A DNA stretch of 64,000 nt, taken from positions 5,778-69,777 of the forward strand of contig NW_019776175.1 in assembly GCF_001039355.2 (NCBI RefSeq), given 5' to 3'. The stretch comes from Lingula anatina. Its lineage: Eukaryota; Brachiopoda; Lingulata; Lingulida; Lingulidae. The notes under the pieces are model-generated. The model searched no databases. It was not told the DNA's origin and saw only the letters and a list, made by a program, of their open reading frames with translations. Positions 24,060-36,573 of this stretch are shown piece by piece; the stretch's first letter is position 1; each line of letters starts with the position of its first letter. Both the position numbers and the translations under genes were made by a program.

Positions 24060-24891
24060 ATCTTAATTGCTTTCACCTCACAACCAATAAACTTTACAAA
24101 GTAGACCGTTTCTTCGTATCTGTGATCGCCCGAACCTGACCTTATCTAAACTTTATAACCCCCCTTTCTTTATATTCAAGGGCCACACCCCTAAGGCCTC
24201 GCTGATAAGGCTGTGCAAACCATGTGGCTAGTCTAAATGATGTATAAAACGCTATGAAATAACGAGTTTTTACAAAAAGATTCAATTTTTTAAGGACAAG
24301 GTGAGAAATCTGATCTGATAAACCCCCCAGCCGTCGAGACTGAAAGATGCACGATCTTACCTCGTTAACAATGCGGCTCGACACGTTTAAACCCATTAGG
24401 CGATCCAAATACAATTTCAAACGCTATAAATTGCTGTTTTTTTACTTTAAAGATAGAAAAGTGGACGTTTGAACGGAAGACTGGCTAGTTACATTATCTA
24501 GACAACTGATTAGCTAGCTAAGTTAACCAACTGGTGACTCCCTATTGCATTTATTCAGTCTAATTTAGAAACTGCTATAGCATTTATCATCATTTGCCAC
24601 ATGCAAGCAAGACATGAAAATAAACGAAACAGATAAAATAATTATATTTTACAAGCCTGTGTCTCTCATTATGCTGTCGGAAAAGGAAAAGCTGTAATTT
24701 TCCCAGTCGTAAAACAAAAACGACATGATGTTGCAAAAAAGTACAATAGGTTTCTTTGTGATTTTCATTGTCTTGACAGACGCTTCTGTTCTCTGCATGG
24801 GAACTGTAACAATTGGCTGAGAAAGCCCTCCTGGTGGCCTTGAGTAGAATACAGAAAAGCTGCTGATTATTCGAGTACGCTGGAAACAAAA

Positions 24892-24992
24892 GGCGTGTTA
24901 ATCTGTTAAATGGATTGCATTCAGAGAGAGTCCCCGCGGAGTTGGATCGCTCCACGTGGACCGATAGCTACAATGGGAATGAGGCCTAATAG
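24892..24992. mobile_element. Fragment of fold-back TIR element (one end)
   Basis: CCGCGGAGTTGGATCGCTCC, then CACGTGGACCGATAG and ACAATGGGAATGAGGCC, match the right end of the 13106-13362 element. No left partner was found upstream. Confidence 0.65.
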
Positions 24993-27900
24993 GTCTGTTC
25001 TAAAAAAATGTGCAGAAAGTACAAAGTGGTGCGACTGAAACAAAATATTAAGCCTGTTTTAGAAATAGCGAGAAGTGACTAAATTTTTGGACTAATAGAT
25101 GCTAGACTTGGATCATAGGGTAGTTCATTTCAGTGGACTTCTGCAATTTTATCCCAGACTAAAATAGACCTAAATGATAGTCTAAAACTATGACGAAATT
25201 TCAGCCTCAGTTCCTTTACCAAATTGAACCCAAACAAAAACGTGCTTTTCTCCGTGTTTTTCTACAGTATTAATGACGAGAACATCGGAACAAGGACAGT
25301 GCTTGTCGTGACAAAACACATAGGAAGTCTTAGAACAAAAGCTGACTGTTTGGGACACATTGTGGCAAAAGTGTGCATTGAATTGGTCGAGATTCGAAGG
25401 ACGCATTGTCATTTTTAAAACTGGCTTGTTCTCACAGATTTTTCGTGACTGATTGCAATCAAAGAATCCAATCGGTTCATCTTTTTTTTTTATTCTATTG
25501 GGAGTAACTTCCTCAGTCATATTAAGTTTATTAGAAATAATAAAAATCGCACTATAAGCCACAGAGACAGATTGCTGAGTCTAGCTTTAAGGCGCCGTCG
25601 GTGGACCGCCACAAAGACTGGATACACTTTGTATTAGTCCTTTTACAAGCCCTGCTCTATTAAAACGAGACAAATTCAGCCAACAGGAAAATATAAGCAT
25701 TAATCATAGGGTACTTCTTTCGGTGTTTTTATAAATGGACAATCAGTGCGTCGACGGTGCCTTGAAGTACTTTTGCCTAGACGTGGCACTGTTTTATTTC
25801 AGAATTAAAGTCTTACAAATCGCCATGATTAAAAGAAAGCTTCTTTTGGTGTCTTCGTGAAACTACCATTAGTCCTCGCTGACAAAGACTGCTTATACCT
25901 GATGAGGGCATCCTGACGAAAATAAAAACCAGTCACACAACAGGTGATAAATTGCCATCATTTTTAGAACAATTCTTTAGCTTTCCATTTTTTTCCATAA
26001 AAACATAATAAGTAAACCGACAAAGATTAATATACTTTGTTCAGACCTTTGCACAAACGTACCTTACTTTTTTTTTGTAAGCGCCAACCAATAAATTGCC
26101 TACAGATTATTGGATAATCGTGGGGTGATTTCTGCGCAAATGCCCGTCAGATTGCATGAATGCGGTATACAGGATATAAATGATGAATAAAAATAACTCG
26201 AAATAAGCGACCGGGAGGCGGTGGAAGGAGAATTATGATGTGGTACTAAAAAAGAAAAACCGTTTTAGGAGTACCTTTACATTTGACAGGGTGGAGAGTG
26301 AAAGGGAGAGAGAGAGAAGAAGAAGATCCGTTTTAATCAACCACGTCTGATGCGATATTTAACCGCTCAGAGGGTCTTGCCCAAAACTCGAAACACTCTT
26401 GAACCGTAAGTCAAAAGAACCAAGATGGCTGAAAGTGATAACGGTTATTGATGTATATCTGCACGGAGATTGATTGAATTGGTGCTTTGTCAGTACGTTA
26501 AAAAATGATTCAAGTATTGCTGAAAAAATTTAGCTGTGGTCACATTCAGTGTGTCTGTGAGAATAAAGAAGTTGTGAAAAATACATTCTTCATCAATACA
26601 AGTCAAGTGATTAAAATGGCGAGACGGCTGGAATTGCATGTAACTATTACAACACACAAGGCAGAGTGACGGTGCATTTTAGCAAAATGGGTACGTTTCT
26701 TTTTCCCATGGTTGTCAATGATGTATATAGTAACCAAATACGGAGATATAGTATATACTGAGTATCCGTTGATAGCAGTGGAAAAGGTATAGAACAAACT
26801 ATAGTAAAGCAGTATCTATGCAGGTAAATGTAAGGTTGGCGATTCAGCATTTTGCCATCAGAATTATTGCCCTTAGTTCATTTTAGTTTGCAAATAAAGC
26901 GACCCCTACCTGGGGTTATTCCCAGACAAGCTTTGGAAGACGAATTGAGGCACCAAACTGCGATTTCACCTGCAAGATAAATACTCCAATCAGTAAGTAA
27001 AGTAAGATAGATACCTAGCTAAATAATAAGATAAATTGACAGATAAATTATTGGATAAACTGATTTTTAAAACTTCGGACTAATCAGAATGACTAACAGT
27101 TTATGCACTTTTAAAAATATTTCAACTCAACTGATATAATTATCTGAGTACTTTTTTATGTATTACTTTTTATATTTGTAGTTGGCAAACTTAGGACTGA
27201 AGATTCCATTTTGAAAAATGATTATTGTTCAGATGTAACAATCATCATTTCAAAACGACAATTATTAAGAATGGTTATTAAACATTTCTAAAAAGTAGCT
27301 GTTTGAGATTTCAACAATGCAAGTAGGCGCGATAAATTCATGAAGCAGTTTGAAGTTTCAGGTTTACCACTTACCTTTGTCTTGGCACAACGTCGGCAGA
27401 TGTAAATCAAGCTGTTTTCGATAGACTTATTTTCTCACCTATATTCAGTCAGATCCCTAAAACGAAGAATAAACATAAAAAAGCTATTGAATCAGTGAAT
27501 ATAAAACCATCGTTTTAAAATATTGCACAAGTACACTCAAATATATCGGGGTTTAGTGCATTATCAATTTCCTAAGATAAAAGATTGAGACCCCGGCATT
27601 CGAGTAATGATGAAACGCCACCTTCATTCTTTTAAATCACTGACAAGGTATTTGTAGCAGAAAGAAAAGATAAAAACACATTGTAAATAGACAAGTGCGA
27701 TAACTTAAACAGAAAGTTAAGTGCGGATCAATACTTAGATTGATTTAATGTAGACTTGTTTATAACAACTTCTCCTCAAATAACTGCGATGATAGGCTAG
27801 TCGATAAAGTTGTTTTTGTGATAAATGAACTAATACCAGGCCATCTCATGATACCCTACGCCATCTATTTACATAATATCGTCCTGATAAAAAATCTTTC

Positions 27901-28843
27901 TAATTCTGTAGTATGTACTCATCAAAATGCTCTCAACTTTGAGTTCATGATAAAACGGAAAGTCTCTCACGAAAAGATTTCGTTTTTTAAAAAAGACAAA
28001 CATAATTTGTTAACGATGTGTTCGTTGAGACTCGACATATCTAAGTTGGCAAAGTACATGTGAATGACTTGGCACGTCTTAAAAAAATGCATCAGCACTG
28101 ATCAATAGAGCCATCAATTTAAATCACTTTTTATGTACATTTTATGCAAATTGTATGTAAATTAGAGTGGACTTTGATCAGTACAGGCTGATCGATATAT
28201 TTTAGACAAAAAAGGTATTACCTTAAATGATTATATTTGACTGCAGCACGCACAACAGAGTAACAGTTCCCGCTCGCTCAGTTTTCGGACGAGCTCGCGC
28301 TGAACCTTTGATCGGCGATTTCACGGCGCGGCCTCCTCCAGAATGCTTGGAATCTACTTTTGCGTCATGTGACGCAAAGTTTCGTCAACGTATCAAGCTT
28401 ATCATGTTTTTCTATTTGATCTTGATGTTGGAAGGCGTCCAGCATCTTATCGGCCAATTGATAGTCAAAAACATTCTTATCTGGTTTTTGTGCTGAATGT
28501 ACGCCCTCGTCTCTATCGATACATTGGTTAATAAAAAAGCAGGCTGAGCGCTTAATCATCTAATTCAACTGGCGACCGTCATCAGTCACTACGGTAAAAA
28601 CAGATTTTCCCGAAATTCTATTAGTTCATTTTGAATTAAGGTAGGTGTTTGTCGCACTTGTTCTTGCACTAAAATACGTTACATAAGTCGAAAAACTGAG
28701 AAGTTTGTCTTGCGGCACACTTGCAGTCAAAGGCATTTTTCATTCATACATCAGACTCATTGGCTCCGAATTGAATCAAAAACAGTGTTGCATTCAGTCT
28801 GGGCAGTCTAACGTGGCTTTACAATCTTTAAAAAATGTACATG

Positions 28844-28885
28844 TATAAATAGGTAACGTCCCTTTCGGACGGCCTCCATTTTGCG
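28844..28885 (+). promoter_or_regulatory. Possible TATA-type core promoter, plus strand
   Basis: TATAAATA at 28844-28851 is followed about 30 bases downstream by the CpG-containing segment GGACGGCCTCCATTTTGCG, whose CCATTTT resembles a YY1/initiator motif. Orientation is toward Duoxa. AT-rich DNA yields TATA matches by chance, so confidence is low. Confidence 0.2.
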
Positions 28886-29781
28886 TAAAGTAGATCTGTA
28901 GGAGTACACTCATATCCGCAGTTTTATCGTGGCCTGGCAATCTGTTATATGAATTGGAAAGAAATTCGTCGGCTTTTTAGTTTGACAGTTGCAAAACGGT
29001 ATTTGTTAAACACGTTTATTTAATATAATTAATTGCAAACATTGTGATCCACTTCTGTTACCGCCATTGGGTGACGTATACAAGGATGCCAATTTTTTCG
29101 ATGTCAACTATGTTTATATGTATTGTGGGCAAAATTCTGCCGCGGACTTCTTGTGGAATTAATTGGGATCTCGTTGTCGCCCTTGCTGTTGTTTAGCGCC
29201 TGTCTTCGTGTCTGAGAATCATTACATTATTTTCATTAGAATCAACATTTATTTGCCCACGGCATGTGTGGTGAATATTTGTCTCGGCGTTCCATTCGCG
29301 TCGCCTTTCGTATCACTACGCGCCAAGTGATGTTTGTCGCCTTAGGCGCACGCGTCCGCCACAGGTCAATGGTGGCATGAAACATTGACTTTGTTGAATG
29401 AAATTGTTGTTGACTTAATGCTTTGCCTTAAAGATGCAACAATTTCGGAAATGACGTGTTGAGTTTATGAATGAACTTTTTAAATGAACCCCGAAGAAAT
29501 ATCCGTAGTCGGTTAAACGTACAACTGCGTTTGTTTGCCAAAATAGTTTTCAGCTGGTTCTTGTGTCTTTTGAGGTTATTAGGTTAATAAATCAACTGCG
29601 GCCACAGTGTGAAATCTTTTTGGAGCTCTGTCTTTATGCAATCTGTAGAAAGAAAAAAGTCAGGTAAATCAGTACATTAAGTGCCAGGTTAAAACCACGT
29701 CGCGTTGTCCATCTTGGTGGTCAGTTGTCCACCCACCCGTCTGTCCGTCTGCCCGTCCAGCGAAAAGTACGCATCTATGAC

Positions 29782-30042
29782 TGCGTTCCCATAAACCTAT
29801 CATTCTAGCTAGATCGATCTAACTGTGCGGGGTTTCTTGCTTATGTGCATTCAGTGTAATCGGCCTAATTGTCTGGCACGCCCCCTTGAGTAACTAGTGG
29901 GTAATTGACCATCGTTAATTACCCCCTAGCAGCTTGAGTAGGCGTGCCGGACATGTTAGCCGCTTAAACTGAACGCAAATTAGCGAGAATTCCTGAGTTA
30001 GATCAATGCAGCTAGGACGATGGGTTTATGGGAACGCTCCCT
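29782..30042. mobile_element. Fold-back TIR element
   Basis: The left end GCGTTCCCATAAACCTATCA faces the right end GATGGGTTTATGGGAACGC. The arms remain complementary inward (TGTAATCGGCCTAATTGTCT against ACATGTTAGCCGCTTAAACT) to a central hairpin CTAGTGGGTAATT / TTAATTACCCCCTAG. Almost the whole element is one imperfect palindrome. No coding capacity. Confidence 0.8.
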
Positions 30043-30556
30043 ATGCAGTTGTCCATCATAAGGAGAATGAGTGCGGCGCGACATCGTTTTAAACAGATTT
30101 TACTGGCAACACGCGTCCCTCAATCCAATTAATTGCGTTTCACCCAAAGTTACAACCTAGTCGACAAACAAGTGCACGTATTGAAACATTACGACTTGTC
30201 CTTCATTTGGTGTCATTAAATCAAAAGTAGACAAAAGCCAACGAACTGAACTCAAATCAAGGTTTAATATTGGCCTCAGTTGAAAATTCAGACTGTTTAC
30301 TCAGGTTGAGATACAATTATCGGTTCATAGATGTTTCGCATGCAATCACGTTTACTTTAGGCCTACGTGATACATGGATGTCTCATATCTATCGTCCTGG
30401 ATAGATACTTCGATAGAAAGTCATGATCAATGTGACCGATAATCGTATGTGTTTTTCTTGGAAGATCAATTTTTATAATGAGAGTCGTTCCTGGAAGGTC
30501 TAAAAAAGCTCCTATCATTCGCGGAGTGTTGTTGGGGAGGGGGGGGGGCTGCATAC

Positions 30557-30710
30557 CAGGCCCGTAGTCAGCAATTTCAACGGAGGAAAAAAGTGGACCT
30601 TTTACTAGGAAACCTGCCTGTGCCTAGGTTAAATTTAACGAAGAGAGAATCTTCTTTCTGCCAAAAGGGCGGATCTTTCGACCCCCCCCCGAACCCCCCT
30701 CCCTGGTTAC
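30557..30710. mobile_element. Short TIR element, second family, copy 1
   Basis: Starts CAGGCCCGTAGTCAGCAATT, contains AAGTGGACCTTTT, and ends CCCCCCTCCCTGGTTAC. The same order of segments recurs at 31035-31192. The right terminus appears truncated compared with copy 2. Non-coding. Confidence 0.7.
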
Positions 30711-31034
30711 TTACTTCTTAATTAAAAAGAAATGAGAATAGATTATCCTTGCAAAACAATACGCACCTAAACGTATGGTTAACAACTGCATTTTCTGATA
30801 AAAGGCTTCATGTACGATAAAATGTCTGGGGACGGCAGATGATGCGCAGTAGATAGAGCGCCAATTTTCAAATCCAGTACAACCCCCTTCAGGAGGGGGG
30901 GGGGGCAGCGTGCAATGAAGTACAGAAAATTCGTTAGCTGTTATCGTTGGTTATCATCATAGTTAAATGACGCCGCATCCAGGTGACTCACAAGTGGAAA
31001 TTGTCCTCCTTGCTGTTTCTGAGATTTGGTCTTT

Positions 31035-31192
31035 CAGGCTCTTATCCAGCAATTTCAAAAGGGTGTTCTTTTTCTGAAAAAGTGGACCTTTTGTCTTGAA
31101 ATTTTCAACAAAAGTTTACTCACAGGGGACCTTTTTCCGGCAAAAAATGGGGGTTCTTTCGAACACCCGAACCCCCCCTGGGTACGGGTCTG
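31035..31192. mobile_element. Short TIR element, second family, copy 2
   Basis: Starts CAGGCTCTTATCCAGCAATT and ends CCCCCTGGGTACGGGTCTG, an inverted match to the CAGGCCCGTAG start of copy 1. It shares AAAAAGTGGACCTTTTGTCT with copy 1, plus a C-rich segment with TTTCGAACACCCGAACC near the end. A small ORF through it is not a gene. Confidence 0.7.
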
Positions 31193-33633
31193 CCTTTCCA
31201 CATGGTGATACTACGTCAAGGAAAAGGTACACACCTACGACATACTCGTATTGCATGGCTAAAAAAAAGGTCCTATACCTACATGAAAGTTGATGGTCAG
31301 GGTTTATCATTTGAAAATTTCAGTGAATACAAAATGCAAAAATAAAATAAATAAATAAAATAAAATTTTTACTGACATTCTTGCACTTCCTAGATAGCTC
31401 TGTTGCAGGTCCGAAGTAATGATAAATTGTTGAATAAGACTCGTAAACTTTCCCGGCCTGGTCTGTTTTCAGATACAGTATCTTTTTAACACCCCCCTCT
31501 GGCCTCTTCGCGTTCACGACTCTGAGTAGCCCACGTGCATAAGTGTGTGGACGTGCGTGTGTGTGCGTGCGCGCGCGCGTGTGATATGCATCCATCACTC
31601 CCCTCAGTGCACATCCTGCGGTTCATCAAACAACTTGATTACCATCGAGCTAATTATTAACACTCGCCATAGGGTACACGCAATATATTGCCTCATTGTC
31701 ATTCCAGAGGGACAGTGCATGCACTCCTTTGGCTTGTAGGTCCTTGGGACCAATTTGCATTAACTTACTTTCGTATATACATACCTCTGTATTAGCCACG
31801 ACAAAAGGATTTTAACAAACAATAGGAACACTATAACACCGGTCTTGTTCTCGGCGATGAAACCTAAAGTTGGATGTGTGAGATGGGCCGATAAAAAAGA
31901 TGGTGAGTGCATTTGTCCCTTTAGGTGATATTACTTGTTTACTTGCGTCTTGGGCTTACTGATTATCCAAGAATGTTAAAACATGAGATTGAGAGATTTC
32001 TTTACACGCACGCACAGTTTGAGAGTTGAAAACATGCGAACGAGACATTGTGTTATTTTTTGAAGAAAAGTTACCGGCAAGATTCATTACTAAAAAGCGT
32101 AAGCCACCCAAGGCGTCCCTTAGTTACCTTAGCATTCTGTCAAAGAGATCACTTAATGACCATGAAGCATAACGACATACCTGTCTCCTTTGAGTCTGCA
32201 GCAATAGGTCACACGAGCCCCTCACCTCGTCTGTATGTAGACGTATTTTCCGTCGAAATATGCAGCCGTTGGGGTTGTTTCCCAGTGAGAGGACGCCCCC
32301 GACGTATCACATGACGTAAAATCTTGCCTCAGTAGGAGTGTCTTTGATATACGTAACTAACAGCCACGATGCACTAAAACGAGAAGATAGGATGCAAATA
32401 TGTGGATATCATTTTTTCTGAAATAATTGAAGGCACTCTCTTGCGCCTGTAGTGATGCTCAGCCGGCTTTGTAAATATCAGTGTTGATACGAACCCCTCA
32501 CAGATGGTAGCCCAAAAGCGTGCGCCAAACTGGGCCAAATCTTCCATATGAATAATAGTCCTATCTTGTGTATCTATTAACGACATTTCGCCTCCGGCGC
32601 TATAAGCCCTGTTAATTCATTCAAGAGGCCCAGGATACACAGAGAAGTCGTAATATCACTGGTTTAATCTGTAATTTTTGAAGTTTATCGGTATTATTTG
32701 ACAATATTTTAGCGACTCGACATGTAAATTGTCTTCTGGCGTTTTTTTCAAAGAGAGATTTATTAAACGCGACGCCAACTTATTTACTCATCAGGTAGAA
32801 GAATTTATGAATGAGAATACACTTAATATGGCTAACCACGTTAAATGATAAGGTCTCACCTGTCATTTAGCAGCGCGGTGGGATTGCGGTATTTGTAACG
32901 ACACTTGTAACCAGTCACTTCACTGCTCATCGTTAAATTTATTAAAGTAAAACAATACCAAATATCAGCTCGGCAATAAAACTGCACGCAATCTGTTCCA
33001 TTTTGGTACAATAAACACCATCAAAATGAAATACAAGTTCATCATTTTTCATTATTTAACTCTTGATTGAAGTGGGCAATTATTACCCTGGCGGTCACAT
33101 CGCCAACGGTAACTTTCCAAGGACAGGTGCATGCCAGGTGACACACAGTCACATTCCGAACCACAGGGCATAGATGATAGATACAGCATGGCTTGTTAGA
33201 TAAGGTGTCTGTGTGTGTGTGTGTGTGTGGTGGGGGGGGGGGAGGGGGGGGGGGGGGGGTGCAACGCTCTCCTTGCACACAGGTGGTATTCAAAATGTCC
33301 AGTTTTCTGGTGGTCAGGAAGGAAATATCTGTCTTTGTATCACTATCTTAGATTAAGCAGTGGCATTTGTCACGCGGGAATTCGTTTGGGTTTATAGATC
33401 AGATTGATATTAATCTACAGCTATGATTTTTTTTACGCGCGAAGAGGTGGAACAGGGTGGGAGGGTCGAGATGAGGGGGTAGCTTGCCACCATCCTATAT
33501 CCAGAAGAAAACCAAGAGCAAACAAACAAAATTAACTCCTCCCTTGTTTATTGATATTCGATTCCTGGCCTAGGAGGCCTTGATAGCCGCAGTGAGGCGT
33601 TCTATCAAGAGGAGCCTCTCAACACCTTCGGAC
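31193..33633. other. Intergenic sequence without recognised genes
   Basis: AT-rich sequence with a (GT/GC)n tract near 31553-31581 and a (TG)n plus poly-G tract at 33207-33260. No ORF resembles a known protein. Confidence 0.6.
33207..33260 (+). repeat. (TG)n followed by long G-runs
   Basis: A TG dinucleotide tract runs into G-runs of about 10 to 18 bases broken by single T or A. The strand is capable of G-quadruplex formation, and the length is prone to sequencing error. Confidence 0.85.
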
Positions 33634-35668
33634 TTCGAAAATTAGATAATGGGGCGGGGCGGGTGACAGAATTGATATTATTTGTTTTTGCAGGGGGCGG
33701 GGAGAGGGGTCGCTAACCTGTCATATTTTTCATATACTGGAATAATGCAAAATCCCTTGATAAGACTGCAATCTTTTAATAAATTTCTCCCCTCAATTGT
33801 CATTTCGTCAACATCTCACTTCAAATAAACAAAGCATCTTGTATACTTTCTTGAAGAACACTATTCATCCAGGTATACAAAACAGTTTTTCACTTTTAAG
33901 TGAGCAAAAACAGCATGTTTACCTTGTTCAAAAAGTCATTAAATATACCACTCATGTTGTAACCACCGCTTCCCAGATATTCTCCTTCTCGCGTCGTCTG
34001 GTAATGTAGTCATCTAAAAACACGCTCAATATTTGAACAACGATTAATCTTAGGAGAGCGTGCTATTACAGCGTTCGCGTTTACCTAAATCACTCAAATT
34101 AAAATTAATGAAAAAAATTACTCAAGGTAAGGTCTTCATTAACCACGATTGCAAATCAGTGTGTTATTGTTGGCCCGCCCGGGAGTAACTCTCACGACGA
34201 ATGAATAAGTTGCTCACTTTCAACATGTCCAATTCATATCTGTTAGGGACAAAACAAACATTATTTGAAGATGTACCAAAAGAAAATGATAAATAATCTT
34301 TTGAATAAACTATGAAGAACTTATCTTGGATATCCGGGCTTGTCTGTCTGTTATCACTGGCATTTTCATACAAGATATAGGGAAATTACGCATATTTTTT
34401 TACTTGCGTATGGATGTATTCTTTCGAGCCTCACCACAATAGCAAGGGTTGACTCTGCTACTGATGGTTAAAATGTGTTATAAGGAACTTCAGATGAGAA
34501 TCACTTGATGTATTAATTTCAACCCGTCAACGACGCTGAAGAACTCGAATCATTGTCTTTACCCAATATATCCATTATATTGGTCACTTTTTTACGTTGT
34601 CAAATCTTCCTTCATTATACAAGCACTTACAAAGGCGTGTCAATGGCATTAATCATAGGACTATAATTAAACTGCAGAAAATATTATTGATTTACGCAAA
34701 CTGTCTCTCGTGCCTAGTTCCTCATAGAGCCTTCGGGTATCATCAAATAAATACCCAAACAGGCTTAGAATTGTAGGAATTTGGGGTGGTTTTGACTCCT
34801 GTCTAAGGGCTATCTACTTAGCTGATCAGTTGGACAGTTTAAGCAACGTGTCCAAGTATTCTGAAACACTTAATCTCACGCGTTACTTACCTATGTACAC
34901 ACTTAACGTGATACCACCTTGTTGGCGATAGAGACAGCGATATTTCCAACACCGTTTAATTAACTACCCCTTTCACGGCAGAATGCAGCGGTCAATTAAG
35001 TAATAGAGGGTCAATAATGCTGATATCGATAAATCTGTAAGATAAAGTGATTGCTGTAAGTAAATATTGTACTATTTATGATGTTATAATATACCAGAAT
35101 TTGTACTTACGTGTACACCTCTCTGGGCTTATGAAAAGTTGCCACAATGCAATAAATTTCTTTCACTGAAAGAACCGTCACTTGCAGCAATGCTATTATT
35201 TTCTATAATTATCTAAAGTCCGTTTAAGAGTATATTAAGTTAAGGAAATAGTGTATTCTCTTTTGTTATAAAATGTTTCCTTCTATGTGGAATGCTGAGA
35301 TATGTATTATTAAGGTAAAATGATGTCACGTATTCTCAAGAACCTTTATAATTAAGTCACGCAAAATTGAAGTTAACTCTTGAGTGAATTCTATTTCACC
35401 TTGGTCAAAGTTCTTGCTAAATCAAAACGTGTAAAATGACATGTTTCATTTCTAAACGATAATTATGCAGAGGGAATCATTCCATTAAAGACCTAACTTG
35501 TTTAATAACTAAAACTGCAGCCTAGAGACTTTTACTTAATAGGATGCATGAACTGGGCAATTTAAGGTCAAACCCTCATATTTTTACTGGTGTTATTGGC
35601 TTACAGCTATAATGTGTGTCTCTATCTGACAAAATGCTGACATCTGCCTGTAATTTTGTGAAGTGTGT

Positions 35669-35671
<3 letters not shown>

Positions 35672-35750
<79 letters not shown>
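35672..35750. repeat. (GA)n microsatellite, copy A
   Basis: About 79 bases of pure GA repeat; the counterpart in copy B is about 58 bases. Confidence 0.97.
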
Positions 35751-35754
<4 letters not shown>

Positions 35755-36521
35755 AACAGATATAGTTATGACAAAGACTAGCAATTTCGAAAGTCTGAAC
35801 ATTTTGAACAGCAGAAAAAAAGTGTCTAGGGACTATAAGAAAGTACAGCCAAACTATTACACATATTTTCATATCTTAGCAGTGAAGGCGGTGTTGAAGC
35901 GGGCTGCGCTCAAAATATTCACACACTCAGCATGTGACATCTTCGTGAACTGATTAATTGTAATAAACCGTCTGGGCAAAGGTATTGATTATCTACAACA
36001 TGCAAAGTCACCGCGAGTTTTTTTATGACGTCACCTCCCATAACTCGTTCGTTTTTGCACGTACTCCCATACTATTTTAAGTAAAGACGTTTAGATGCCG
36101 TCAGTTTGGCATGATTGAGTACCCTGATATCATCGGCCATAAGGAGGCGGGGTTTGAAAATTGAGTAGATTTGAAATAAGACTTCTTTCAAGAAAAAAGT
36201 TTTATTTAAAGAAGAAGTTATCCAGTAAGGCTTTCTTGTGAATTCTAGTCTTATTAAAAAGTCAACTGAGGTAAAGTGTTTGACATTTTTTTTAAAGAAT
36301 TGGGATCATTTACAAGGCTGGCAATGTAAATGAAGCTCTCACCGATGTGCAAGAAATTCATATTTGGATTCAACGCAACCCCTTTTCCTTGTGCATTCCT
36401 CTACCGGTAGCCGTCTTTTTCCCTCTTGAATTATTCTAGCCTCCGAGTAAAGGAGAGGGCGCGCCTACCAAAGATGCCAGCGATGTACGAATATTTAATA
36501 TTCACAACTCTGCTTTTTCAG

Positions 36522-36573
36522 GTCACTTGAAGAGAAGAGAGAGGAGTGAACTTTTCACTGACCTGTGATACCG
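36522..36573 (+). other. Candidate non-coding exon (possible Duoxa 5' UTR), copy A
   Basis: A 52-base segment is bounded by a strong acceptor (CTGCTTTTTCAG, ending 36521) and a consensus donor (CCG followed by GTAAGTGAAC). The segment and ~100 bases on each side are unchanged in copy B apart from a TA-repeat. It lies upstream of Duoxa in the same orientation, and Duoxa coding exon 1 begins at an acceptor, which requires an upstream non-coding exon. Linkage to Duoxa is inferred, not shown. Confidence 0.35.

Larger units (their letters stand above)
24060..29781. other. Intergenic sequence without recognised genes
   Basis: Contains an element fragment at 24892-24992 and a possible TATA-type core promoter at 28844. 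ORFs of about 120 codons at 24590-24955 and 25188-25562 (minus) have no recognisable motif. CpG density rises around 28260-28380 and 29280-29360, with no linked gene visible. Confidence 0.6.

Noticed and set aside
25188-25562. 124-codon minus-strand ORF with several cysteines
   Set aside because: Irregular composition, no family resemblance and no supporting gene structure.
30861-30910. Possible third copy of the second inverted-repeat family
   Set aside because: Only a C-rich/G-rich stretch is shared; diagnostic end and internal segments are missing.
35593-35953. Ser/Leu and Arg/Glu repeat ORFs
   Set aside because: Translations of the (GA)n microsatellite only; the same applies near 45807 and 38600.
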